Below, one piece after another: positions 55,946 through 64,000 of a stretch of 64,000 nt of DNA. The first letter of the stretch is position 1. Each line of letters opens with the position of its first letter. Where the stretch lies: contig SCFE01000013.1 in the NCBI GenBank assembly GCA_004352715.1, forward strand, positions 889,633 to 953,632, written 5' to 3'. Under the pieces are notes generated by a model. That model ran no database searches. It saw only the letters and a program-made list of their open reading frames with translations, and was not told the origin of the DNA. A program made the translations under genes and the position numbers. This DNA is from Hofstenia miamia. Taxonomy: Eukaryota > Xenacoelomorpha > Acoela.

Positions 55946-57990
55946 TTAATTTGATATCGACCGCTGCGAGTGCGGGATTGCAGTAAATGATGCAGAGAAT
56001 GAGTGGCGTCTCTGATGTTCGAAAAGATTCCTGGAGAGCTTCTCTTGTTTTTCCAAGTAGGATATGCGATCTTCATCTTCAGTATCGGGGGAGCCAGTGA
56101 TAGTGCGCGAGCATCTTTTGATCAGCTTGGCAATTCTTCGACAATTTTCGCTAGAAATGCCACTGAATAAATCGGAGATGACATCATTGAAATCGGGTGT
56201 CCATGTCAGACGAGAGTCAATCGACCCACTTAGGATTCGGAGTAAATTAATTTGATCTATGTCGTCAAGAATGGTAATGTTCGCGTTTCTATTAAACGAA
56301 ACAATCATTTGCGATCAAGAATTAGGCTGTTGATATTGCAGTACTCACGAAGAACTTCCAATTCACCTGATGCCACCATGCATCCTTTAGTAATTCTGGT
56401 GGCAGTAGTGGATCGTCGGCAAATTTGATGAGAAATGAGGCGGTGGTAAAGTCCGACATGAAGAATATGAAGAGTAACGGACCAATGAGGGAGCCACTAC
56501 TTTCACAACAGAATACCACAGAAAAACTACGTACATCAAGATAGCTGGCAACCCATTTAATAATTCCTTCGTCATTTCCATCTTTTTTGAGTTTATTATT
56601 GAGCAAGGCATAGGGTACTGCGTCGAAGGCTTTGCTTATGTAAAAAAGCCTGGACGAGAGCAGAGTAACCAGAATCAAGAATCATTGTAATTTCATTAAC
56701 CACAGAAATCAGGGCAGAGCAAGTCGACCTCTTCTTGAGGTAGGTAAATTGATTGGTATCGATAAGGGGTTCGATGACTGGCCTGAGAGTCCTAAGAGCG
56801 CAGAATTCCAAGCATGTGGATGTCAGACAAAAGCGAAATAGGACTGAGATAATCGATTGTCGCATTTTTGTTGTCAGAATCACATTAGCAATCTTAAAAG
56901 TGTTCGTAACCACCAATTCGTGCAGTGACTTATCAACGATAATCGTCAGGGGTTCAGCAAACAGAAACGCAGCACGTTTGTAGAGCAGGTTTGGGTGCCA
57001 CCTGCAACCACACCATGTGGCTTAATGGATTCAAGATAGTTGAACACAGTAATCACAGAAACGGACTCAACGCCTTGATTAGTCATAGCAATTGCATGAG
57101 GTCTAATTTGCTCAGCTAGGTGATGTGCCCATGTTGTGCTTAAACTTATCAGTGATCATATTCATGGCAGTGTGAATGTTCTCGTTACACCTCACGATGT
57201 GGGAAATGGAGGATTTGTTACTCCAGGAAGTAAAAGCCTTATAGAGGTTCCGCCAATATTGGGAAATTTTGGCATGGCAAGGACAGGATCATTTGCCTTC
57301 AGTAATAGAATGTTGTAGTTTGGTGGTATAATGTTTAACCAATTGATACTGTCCGCGGGAGAATGCATCTGATTTCTTCTGAAACGTCTCTCACGATGTT
57401 ATTGGGCCAGGAAGGGTCGGATTATCAGATCCACCTATAGAGGGGAGAGTGCTAGCGGTTTGATAATATGATAGAATATCAGATTGAAGTAGAATGATGT
57501 CAAGATTGGATTTATGATTCATGGTATCATCTGGAATGGTATTGACAACATCAAAGCTCTGCTTGAACTCATTGAAATGGCGACCAATAAATTGAATTTT
57601 CATATCACCAACAACAATGAGTTTTTGTTTATCATGGAGAGAGAGACTCAGTGATAGAATCATTGACAGTGCTACAAGTAGCATTGTGTAGGTGGAATGT
57701 AAAGCGTACAAATCATAATTTGCATTTCAGCAATCTCAACAACAATAATCTCGCACGAAGAAGAGGATGAGAGAAGAACATTACAGGAACCAATTGATTT
57801 GTTTGTGCACACAGCAACGCCAGCTCCTATACGAGAGGCACAATCACATTTGTGTAAGTTGTAGTTAGCAATGCTAAAGTAATCGGATTTCTCTTCCAGG
57901 CCAAGCCAAGTCTCACTGATGCAGATAATGTAATTTCCATTGCTGGTAGCAACAATCATTTTTGTGCAGAAAAAATAAAAAAGGCAGCAA
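55946..57990 (-). mobile_element. LINE ORF2 copy: APE endonuclease and reverse transcriptase, frame-broken
   Basis: Reading leftward: 57672-57959 encodes YIICISETWLGLEEKSDYF and AGVAVCTNKS (APE endonuclease, ISETWL). A frame change leads to 57391-57711 with KLIVVGDMKIQFIGRHFNEF (the GDFN block) and LDIILLQSD. 56596-56916 has TFKIANVILTTKMRQSI and FTYLKKRSTCSAL. 56322-56678 has SKAFDAVPYALLNNKLKKDG, SGSLIGPLLFIFFMSD and LIKFADDPLL, the intact -ADD catalytic motif. 55946-56308 has QINLLRILSGSIDSRLTWTP (YLG-ID-LTW type). At least four frame breaks occur, so the copy is dead although it is the longest LINE in the window. Confidence 0.8.
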
Positions 57991-58085
57991 CATGCAGTTC
58001 ATCAATCTTGTTATGGACTGATTTTGCTTTCCAATAGAAAATCAATGGCATGAGAGTAAAATTCGGTCAACTGACTGATAGTCGA

Positions 58086-58388
58086 TTAGTTATCACTATC
58101 TTGTGATTCCTGATGATAAAGATGATTATCTCCACTTGTGGAAGTAAATAGCCGGTTTTCCATCTCCTCTTTCATTACTTTCATCTGTCTGGTGACACAG
58201 AATCCGCAGAAGAAATCACGATCGGCTAATCCACGAGGAATCTTCTTAGGTAGCGTTTTCAACATATCCAACGTCAAACTGTATAATAAACAGGCAAATG
58301 TAGATAAGGATTTGGGAAAGTTCGAAAAAGATTGGGAGTTTGGGAAAGTTTGTTTTGGGAATTTATTGTTGTTTAAAAATTTATCCAT
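58086..58388 (-). CDS. ORF of 100 codons upstream of the LINE, possible ORF1 tail
   Basis: The ORF reads MDKFLNNNKFPKQTFPNSQ at the start, then LPKKIPRGLADRDFFCGFCV and TRQMKVMKEEMENRLFTSTS before ending QESQDSDN. It is on the same strand and about 100 bp upstream of the LINE endonuclease, so it may be the C-terminal end of ORF1 with a C-G-F-C knuckle. I do not recognise the domain, and a host exon cannot be excluded. Its start region coincides with repeated FPK/FPN motifs that mirror repeated TTGGGAAAG in the DNA. Confidence 0.3.
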   Translation of the reverse strand: MDKFLNNNKFPKQTFPNSQSFSNFPKSLSTFACLLYSLTLDMLKTLPKKIPRGLADRDFFCGFCVTRQMKVMKEEMENRLFTSTSGDNHLYHQESQDSDN

Positions 58389-58429
58389 TAAAAATAATAT
58401 ATCGATTACTTTTCAGTCTTCCTAAGTCT

Positions 58430-59445
58430 TCAATCTCCCAAATTCCCAAACCAAGCTTTACCCTAATCTTTGCATCCTTGTCATGATGTAAACTAGTTTT
58501 GCAATTTGTAAATCACTTTGTTAGAACACAACACTGTAACTTTTCATATTCGGGTGCTCTGCCGCTAGTATTTGTCAAAGTGGTGGCCAATGATAAACTG
58601 AACATTGAGACGATAAAGATTCGATGTCATCCTGACCTGACTTCCTGAATTTATCGATTTAGACATCAATACAAAATACTAACTTTTTCTAAACAATAGA
58701 AAATAATTTAGTATGTTTAGACATCTGTTTTGCTAATAAAACTTATAAAAAGTAAAAAAATGAAGGTCAATTTGTCTTTCAAATTAGAAATTATTTTTTC
58801 TCAATTAGTGCTGAGGATGCAACCTCTCCTCACCGGCCGAGTTAGGTTAATGAGCAAAGCAATTTGCTGAATTCTATATGAAAGAACATATTGAAATTGG
58901 TTGTCACTACGTGATTTTTCAAATCCTCAAAATGTCAAAAATGACATCAGCTATAATGTTAATTATATTTTTATATAAAATATAATAACACATTGCTATG
59001 ATATGTATCAGTAATTCGTTTTTATCAATCATGACAATGATAGTTATTTAATCATGTTCTAAAATGGGAACATTGGGAAAATTAAGGTTAAGAAGAAGAA
59101 TTATATTAAGAATCAGAAAATGACACCAATGTGTCAGGGTCTAGCAATGAATTTTTTGAGTACATGCAATTCTGTTAAGTATTAATCTACTAGCAACTGC
59201 ACCTAACAATTCACTTTCAGGCTAAGAATTTGTTGTCATAGTTATAGATATTATGTGCATTATGTGCAAATCGCAAAGAACAAAAAGTTAGTGAATGTTT
59301 CAAATAATTTATATATCCAGTGTATAGAAGAACAAATCTATCTGTAAATATAGAAGTTGCTAGAGAGCACCAATATATATGAAACATCAGTATGAATATA
59401 AATTTTCGAAAAGTTATTTGTATATCTCTTGTGATTTAGATCTAA
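58430..59445. other. no gene recognised
   Basis: AT-rich DNA with no recognisable domain, tandem array or inverted ends. Confidence 0.4.
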
Positions 59446-59446
59446 A

Positions 59447-59487
59447 ATAATAATAACAATAATAATAATAATAGTAATAATAATAAC

Positions 59488-59522
<35 letters not shown>

Positions 59523-59975
59523 TAAAAACTAGAAGCAGGAGACAAGCGTTATGAGCACAAGCCACGATAAGGTTAAGATACTGTGGGACTTCAACATCCA
59601 GACAAACAAGATAATAGAAGCACGGAGACCAGACATAGTAGTGGTAGACAAAGAGAAAAGATTGGCAGCAGTGATAGGCATAGCAGTACCAAAGGACAGG
59701 AATATAGAAAGCAAGGAGAAAGAGAAGATAGACAAGTACAAAGAGTTGGCAGAGGAAATAGAAAGGCTGTGGAAGTTAAAGAAAGTTGAAGTAGTCCCTG
59801 TAGTTGTAGGAGCAGTAGCACAGAAGACAGCATTGTTAGGAACAGCTAGAGTCCTGAGGAAAGCTCTCAGACTCCCTGGGAACTGGTGAGTTCCCCGAGC
59901 TGAGAAGGATACCAGCATGAAGCTGTGAGAAGAAATAAAATGATAATAATAATAATAATAGTAATAATGAATGAA
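59447..59975 (+). mobile_element. LINE C-terminal fragment flanked by AAT repeats
   Basis: The ORF at 59551-59889 (112 codons) reads KVKILWDFNIQTNKIIEARR, then RPDIVVVDKEKRLAAVIGIA, KEKIDKYKELAEEIERLWKL and VVPVVVGAVAQKT. This is the C-terminal domain found in retrotransposon proteins of many aquatic invertebrates; the RPD-VVVD-K and I-IAVP pattern resembles a PD-(D/E)XK restriction-like endonuclease. The ORF is intact but lacks its reverse transcriptase, so it is a 5'-truncated copy. (AAT)n runs lie on both sides (59447-59520 and 59940-59970): one probably the element's own 3' tail, the other the site into which it inserted. Confidence 0.65.
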
Positions 59976-61010
59976 TGACTTTATTTAGTCATGTCGAGTT
60001 TTACGGCAACAAAGACAGTCACAGGAGATAAAGTAGAAGCTGAGGGAAGAGCAGTCAAAGTATGAGAAGGGCTCAGCAAAGATTTCTTAAAGCTTGGCGG
60101 TGGGGAAAAAATTCAATGGCTGTGGGAGGGTTTGAGAGTCAAGATGTAATTAGCAGCAATGCAAGGCACGATTAAAAAACGAGTGAAGGATGCAATGTTT
60201 CTTGATACGACGAATGGAGAAAGTGACAACTTAATGAAATCACAGGCATGGAAGTAAAGTGGCAGCTGGAGAGTGAAGAATTTGACAAGAGCGTCTTTGT
60301 ATGACAAGGGAGAGATCAATTTGAAGGCACGCTTCTAGAAACGTTCCATAGAGTGGAACAAGGAACGTAAAGGCCACCAACAGAGAGAAGCGTAGAGAAG
60401 ACTGGCGCGAGGAATTGACTTAAACCAAGATAGTTTCACAGCAGCTGTGGAATTAAAGGGAACGTTGAGGAAGTGGGTAAAAAGTGAGGAATTAGCTTTG
60501 TGGAGACGTAAGGACACATGACCAGACCAATTTAACACTTAGCAGCAAGTTGAACGTCAAGATGAGTGTGATGAGGGGAAAAGTTAACAGGAAGAGGAAG
60601 ATCAAAAGGGGAGATACAGAAAAGGAAATACCACATGTCTTAGTTGGGATAAAATCAAGATGGTTAACAGAAGACCAAGTGGCCAAAAGGTCAAGATCAG
60701 AGGGAATATTAGAGGCAAGAGAACTACCAAAGTTGAAAATCGCAGTGTCGTCAACCTACAGTAGACAGAATAAGTTGATGACACATTAAATTAAGGGAGG
60801 TCTTTATAGCAACGAGGAAGAAGAGAACGGCAAACACGAACCTTGAGGAGCACCACTAGAGACAAGAGCAGGAGAGAAGATAGACGAGTTGTTTTTGGCA
60901 CACTGACGACGATTGGACAAGTAAGACTGGAAAAGTTCGATGAAATCAGCATCAAATCCAAATAAACTTAATTTGTCAAGAAGAATAGAATGAGCCGATC
61001 AATAATCAAA
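59976..61010 (-). mobile_element. LINE reverse transcriptase remnant, copy 1 (partner at 63490-64000)
   Basis: Reading leftward from 61010: a VFAVLFFLVAIK block, then CLL-VDDTAIFNFGSSLASN, where the Tyr of the catalytic Y-DD is a TAG stop, then LLATWSSVNHLDFIPTKTCG, ISFSVSPLLIFLFLLTF and, after frame breaks, LINE thumb sequence to about 60110. The 3' end near 59976 reads AAATAAAGTCATTCATTCATT-like sequence on the minus strand. The copy shares long near-identical stretches with 63490-64000. Confidence 0.7.
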
Positions 61011-61019
61011 GAGATGATT

Positions 61020-61065
61020 AATTAAAAGTTATTAGCATTGGTGTATAAAATTACAATGTAACAGT

Positions 61066-61098
<33 letters not shown>

Positions 61099-61140
61099 GT
61101 CATTGATTATTATTATTATTATTATAATTTTTGTTTACCC
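61020..61140 (+). repeat. LINE tail and inverted AAT/ATT repeats
   Basis: An (AAT)n run at 61070-61092 is followed by AAATAAAGTCATTGATT and an (ATT)n run at 61107-61122. The AATAAAGTCATT core is the inverse of the 3' end of the minus-strand LINE at 59976-59995, so this is the tail of a second, opposite copy of which nothing else remains. Confidence 0.5.
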
Positions 61141-61425
61141 ACTAAATTCTTAAAATATTGTCAAATCTGGAATAAATTGACTGTCTCGTGTTATTTCTTA
61201 CCGACGAATCGAAAATTGAGCTAGTTTTCACTAGACGCCAATATGTTCGAGGAGGTCCCAATAAGAACCGACCCCAATGAAATATTTTGAAGACAAAGAG
61301 ATGTTCCAATAAGAGATGTTTCGAGAAGTTATCATTTGGGAAGGTATCAGAGCCTTTGGAAATCATTTTACAAAGCACTTAATGAGAACTGTTGATTCAT
61401 TGTTTATGAGGTAATCTTAACTAGG
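61141..61425. other. no gene recognised
   Basis: The minus ORF at 61142-61378 shows no known domain. Confidence 0.3.
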
Positions 61426-61560
61426 TGGCACACGTTCCCTATTTTATGAATTCCTATCACAATGCAGACGGCTGTCACACGTTCCATAAAATGCATTGCA
61501 ACCGCTATGCAGAAGCGTGACACATGATCCATTTTTATGAATTCCTTACCCTGGCAAGAA
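61426..61560 (+). repeat. three diverged direct repeats
   Basis: CACACGTTCC-CTATTTTATGAATTCC, CACACGTTCCATAAAATGC and CACATGATCCATTTTTATGA start at about 61428, 61476 and 61521, each followed by AATGCAGAC or TATGCAGAAG-like sequence. It is a short, decayed tandem repeat of unit about 45 to 50 bp. Confidence 0.45.
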
Positions 61561-61863
61561 AACCAGTTGCTATCGCAATCCATTTTTAATTATCGTTTCA
61601 ATCACTTCCCAATTACAACGACGCTTCTTTTATTTCTATTACTCAAATGCATATATTTTAATGCCCATCTGTAATTATTTACTTCAATTAATTTTTCTTA
61701 TAGTATTTTGTGATAGCAACCACAGACACAAATGAATCTTGTATTTGTTGATTAGTGATATAAAGTTAGACTTATTTTTATATTTACGGGGATTGATCAT
61801 CTTAGTTTCTCGTTATAAATACATCTAGCAAGCTATACTTTAGTTATTAAACAATTCTTGTGT

Positions 61864-61950
61864 ATTTTAATAAAAACATTTGACTAAAACAGATATATTT
61901 CGCTCAAGTTGAACGAAATATATGTCTTACTCTAATGTTTTTATTAAAAT
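61864..61950. repeat. long imperfect hairpin
   Basis: The arms 61864-61902 and 61914-61950 pair across an 11-nt loop: ATTTTAATAAAAACATT at the base and ATATATTTCG next to the loop match exactly, with an imperfect middle. The loop-proximal CGAAATATAT resembles the 3' end of the Penelope fragment at about 32221 (TCGAAATATATC), so it may be a Penelope-type terminal hairpin. Confidence 0.55.
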
Positions 61951-62266
61951 TATTAAAGATCCTTAACAAATATAAATTCTTATGTAGTTTCACGCATTTT
62001 TCGCAAACATCCGGCTTTTGCACTTATCATGAAATCAGGGCAATATTAGCATGTATTAATAATAAAACTGCAAAAAAATGGTAAAAAAACATTTTAAAAT
62101 TAAAAAATTTTTCTTAAAACCAAATTTTCATCCATATGTATATTAGCGTCAAACAAAACTTTGTGCAAAAAATCGATCTATTTTCTTACAAAATAAAGTA
62201 ATGATTTCATTTATTAATTCTATGCAGAAATATCGAATAATGTTTGAATTTTAGATTCAATTTTCT

Positions 62267-63121
62267 ATGACTTTCTCAGCATTTTTTTCTGAGAATCAGT
62301 ATTTGACATCAGGATTGGCAGTTGGAGCACTGACAGCCTCATTTTATCTGTACCGATTAAGAAGGCCCTCACTTACATTAGTTAAGTTAAATTGGAAACC
62401 TGGAATAATTTATTATATTGCACCTCCCATTAGACCGAAATCTTTACCTTCAATATCCCCATACGGTGTTAAGTTAGAAACATTCCTGAAAGTATCTGGT
62501 CTTGACTATGAATCTGTTAAATCTGCTCAAAGGTCTCCTAAGGGCAATTTTCCTTTCATTGAGTATAACGGAAAAGCCTATTCTGATACGAATCTTATAA
62601 TGCGCTTTCTTTCCAAAGAATTTCAATCCGCCGATTTGGATAGATATTTATCAGATGAAGATAAAGCACGATCATTGGCATTTTACTGGATGTTTGAGGA
62701 AGTATTAATGCGGTGTTTAGTATATTTGGGTATGCACGACTTTGCAAAGTTTAGCCAGGAATTGGACAATCCGAAATCCGGTTTACGCAGTAAAATTATT
62801 TTAAATCTTTTCATCAAGAGAGCTATTTACCGCAGCAATACAACTAAATTATATTACCAGGGATTTGGGAGATTTAATCTGGAAGAATTAAGGGGTATAT
62901 TCCACGAATGCCTAGAATCTGCTAATGCTCAACTTGCGAAGAAGGAATATCTTTTTGGCGATACAATTTCACGTGCCGATGTGACTTTATTCGCCATTTT
63001 ATACTACATGCATGCAATTCCTTCTCTGGGAGGTGCGAAACTGATTAGTGAACAGTATCCTTCTTTAACTGAATACACTAGAAAAAACCATCAACGATTT
63101 TGGCCTGAGTATAAAATTTGA
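62267..63121 (+). CDS. failed axon connections (FAXC) homologue
   Basis: This 284-residue protein has a hydrophobic segment near residues 14-28 (TSGLAVGALTASFYLYRL) and then a metaxin-type GST fold. The thioredoxin-like half includes SPYGVKLETFLKVSGLDYES, GNFPFIEYNGKAYSDTNLIM and RFLSKEF (about 83-140). The helical half includes YYQGFGRFNLEEL, KKEYLFGDTISRADVTLFAI and RFWPEY near the end. These match the Fax/FAXC family, related to mitochondrial metaxins and needed for axon tract formation in Drosophila; its biochemical role is unclear. The ORF is complete and has no introns. It lacks the acidic C-terminal tail and longer N-terminus of the roughly 400-residue relatives. The start at 62267 follows a TTTTAG that could be an acceptor from a 5' UTR exon. 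Confidence 0.88.
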   Translation: MTFSAFFSENQYLTSGLAVGALTASFYLYRLRRPSLTLVKLNWKPGIIYYIAPPIRPKSLPSISPYGVKLETFLKVSGLDYESVKSAQRSPKGNFPFIEYNGKAYSDTNLIMRFLSKEFQSADLDRYLSDEDKARSLAFYWMFEEVLMRCLVYLGMHDFAKFSQELDNPKSGLRSKIILNLFIKRAIYRSNTTKLYYQGFGRFNLEELRGIFHECLESANAQLAKKEYLFGDTISRADVTLFAILYYMHAIPSLGGAKLISEQYPSLTEYTRKNHQRFWPEYKI

Positions 63122-63176
63122 AATATTTTTGAAATGTATATTTTTAAGTTTTTTATGTTTGCGTTATAAGCCGCCA

Positions 63177-63177
63177 G

Positions 63178-63205
<28 letters not shown>
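63177..63205. repeat. TA microsatellite
   Basis: An uninterrupted (TA)n run about 50 bp after the FAXC stop codon. Confidence 0.85.
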
Positions 63206-63210
<5 letters not shown>

Positions 63211-63394
63211 ACACAAAACGCCTTCCTGGCTTTTATTAGTAACGTATTCAACTAAACAGCCTCAAAATGCTATAATACACTAATTGGAGCATATGAAATC
63301 ATATTTTGAAATTAATATTTCAATTATATGGTTTTCTATATCGAACGCTTCATAACGCCTCTTATAAATATATTTTCTAAACAAAGTGCCTCTC

Positions 63395-63455
63395 AATCTG
63401 GTTACTGGTAACTTACTAGTAACTGATCAATAACCTACTAGTAACAGCGACAACC
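63395..63455. repeat. TTACTAGTAA-iterated repeat end (partner at 51440-51512)
   Basis: CTGGTTACTGGTAACTTACT, ACTAGTAACTGATC and CTACTAGTAACAGC give three or four ACTAGTAA palindromes, as at 51440-51512 but in a different flank. Confidence 0.4.
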
Positions 63456-63489
63456 TAAAATACTTTGATGTCCTAAATATCCCATGATT

Positions 63490-64000
63490 ATTGGGAGGAA
63501 AGCCAGCAAAGATTTATTGAAGCTCGGTAGCGGAGAAAAAGAAATCAATGGATGTTGGAGGGTTGAGAGTCAAGATGTAATTAGCAGCAGTACAAGCACG
63601 ATTGCGGAAACGCAAAGTTGAACTCCAAGATGAGTGTGATGATCCGCAAAGTTCACAGGTAGAGGCAAATCAGAAGGGGGAGCCACAGAAAAGGAAATAC
63701 AACATGTCTTGGTAGTGCTAAAATCAAGATGGTTGACAGAGGACCAAGTAGACAAGTGCTCAAGATCAGAAGAAATGTTAGAAGCAAAAGACCAGCAAAA
63801 ATCAAAAATCGCAGTATAGTCGACATACAACAGGCAAGACGAGTTGAGAACAGAATGAGGGAGGTCGTTAATGGCAACGAGGAAAAGAGAACGGCAAACA
63901 CGAACCTTGAGGAGCACCACTAGAGACAAGAGCAGGAGAGAAGATAGACGAGTTGTTTTTGGCACACTGACGACGATTGGACAAGTAAGACTGGAAAAGT
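63490..64000 (-). mobile_element. LINE reverse transcriptase remnant, copy 2, runs off the window
   Basis: Reading leftward from 64000, 63570-63965 encodes LFLVAINDLPHSVLNSSCLL, YVDYTAIFDFCWSFASNI and LSTWSSVNHLDFSTTKTCCI. YVDY replaces the catalytic YVDD. After GVQL the copy jumps directly to sequence matching the far end of copy 1 (about 60180 leftward), an internal deletion of roughly 360 bp relative to copy 1. The element continues beyond the window. Confidence 0.75.

Noticed and set aside
59338-59565. Ile-rich minus ORF
   Set aside because: It is a translation of the AAT repeat.
1-64000. CRISPR arrays, operons, ribosome binding sites, bacterial terminators
   Set aside because: The window is eukaryotic, with spliced genes and animal transposons; none of these structures is present.

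Overview
The window is AT-rich animal nuclear DNA. Coding exons are split by introns with GT..AG ends, the recognisable host genes are animal families (a CPEB-type translational regulator and a failed-axon-connections homologue), TA microsatellites are common, and there are remnants of nearly every class of metazoan transposon. No sequence feature fixes the phylum; an invertebrate with a compact to medium-sized genome is the most I would infer. Four runs of N (12200-12315, 40876-41091, 50005-50897, 54451-54693) are assembly gaps.

Host genes. (1) Minus strand, about 4.2-9.3 kb and possibly starting at 21.06 kb: a cytoplasmic polyadenylation element binding protein. RRM1 is at 8973-9311, the start of RRM2 at 7976-8167, and the end of RRM2 plus most of the C-terminal zinc-binding (ZZ) region at 4488-4721; all three exons are in phase 0. 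An ATG-initiated, phase-compatible exon at 20892-21056 is a candidate 5' exon, which would make an 11.6 kb intron full of transposons. (2) Minus strand, 34844-41580: a complete four-exon gene for a protein of about 1060 residues with two cadherin-like beta-sandwich repeats, a RING-like/TRAF-like zinc region, TPR-like repeats and a Lys/Pro-rich linker. All splice junctions keep frame and restore domain continuity. I cannot name it. (3) Plus strand, 62267-63121: a 284-residue failed-axon-connections/metaxin-like GST-fold protein in one uninterrupted ORF.

Mobile DNA fills most of the rest. 6.5-7.2 kb: hAT remnant. 9.8-10.2 kb: short GC-ended MITE. 11.6-12.7 kb: LINE 3' end. 16.8-17.2 kb: piggyBac remnant. 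19063-20364: an apparently intact Tc1/mariner element (DD35E, perfect 28-bp TIRs, TA duplication). 22.5-34.3 kb: a transposon graveyard with an RLE-type LINE remnant, LINE copies on both strands, a decayed DD34D mariner nested in a LINE reverse transcriptase, a hAT abutting that LINE, an esterase-ORF1 LINE split by a Penelope-like element, and a second Penelope fragment. 44.8-45.3 kb: MITE. 47.2-49.8 kb: LTR-like direct repeats around a hAT fragment. 52.3-53.4, 55.9-58 and 60-64 kb: further LINE remnants. 53975-55636: an unclassified TIR element with a 9-bp target duplication and iterated GTCTCAAA subterminal motifs.

The host genes show no sign of acting together. The strongest candidates for something undescribed are the beta-sandwich/RING/TPR protein and the 53975-55636 element. 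Exon calls rest on reading splice signals and phase by eye; no transcript evidence was available.
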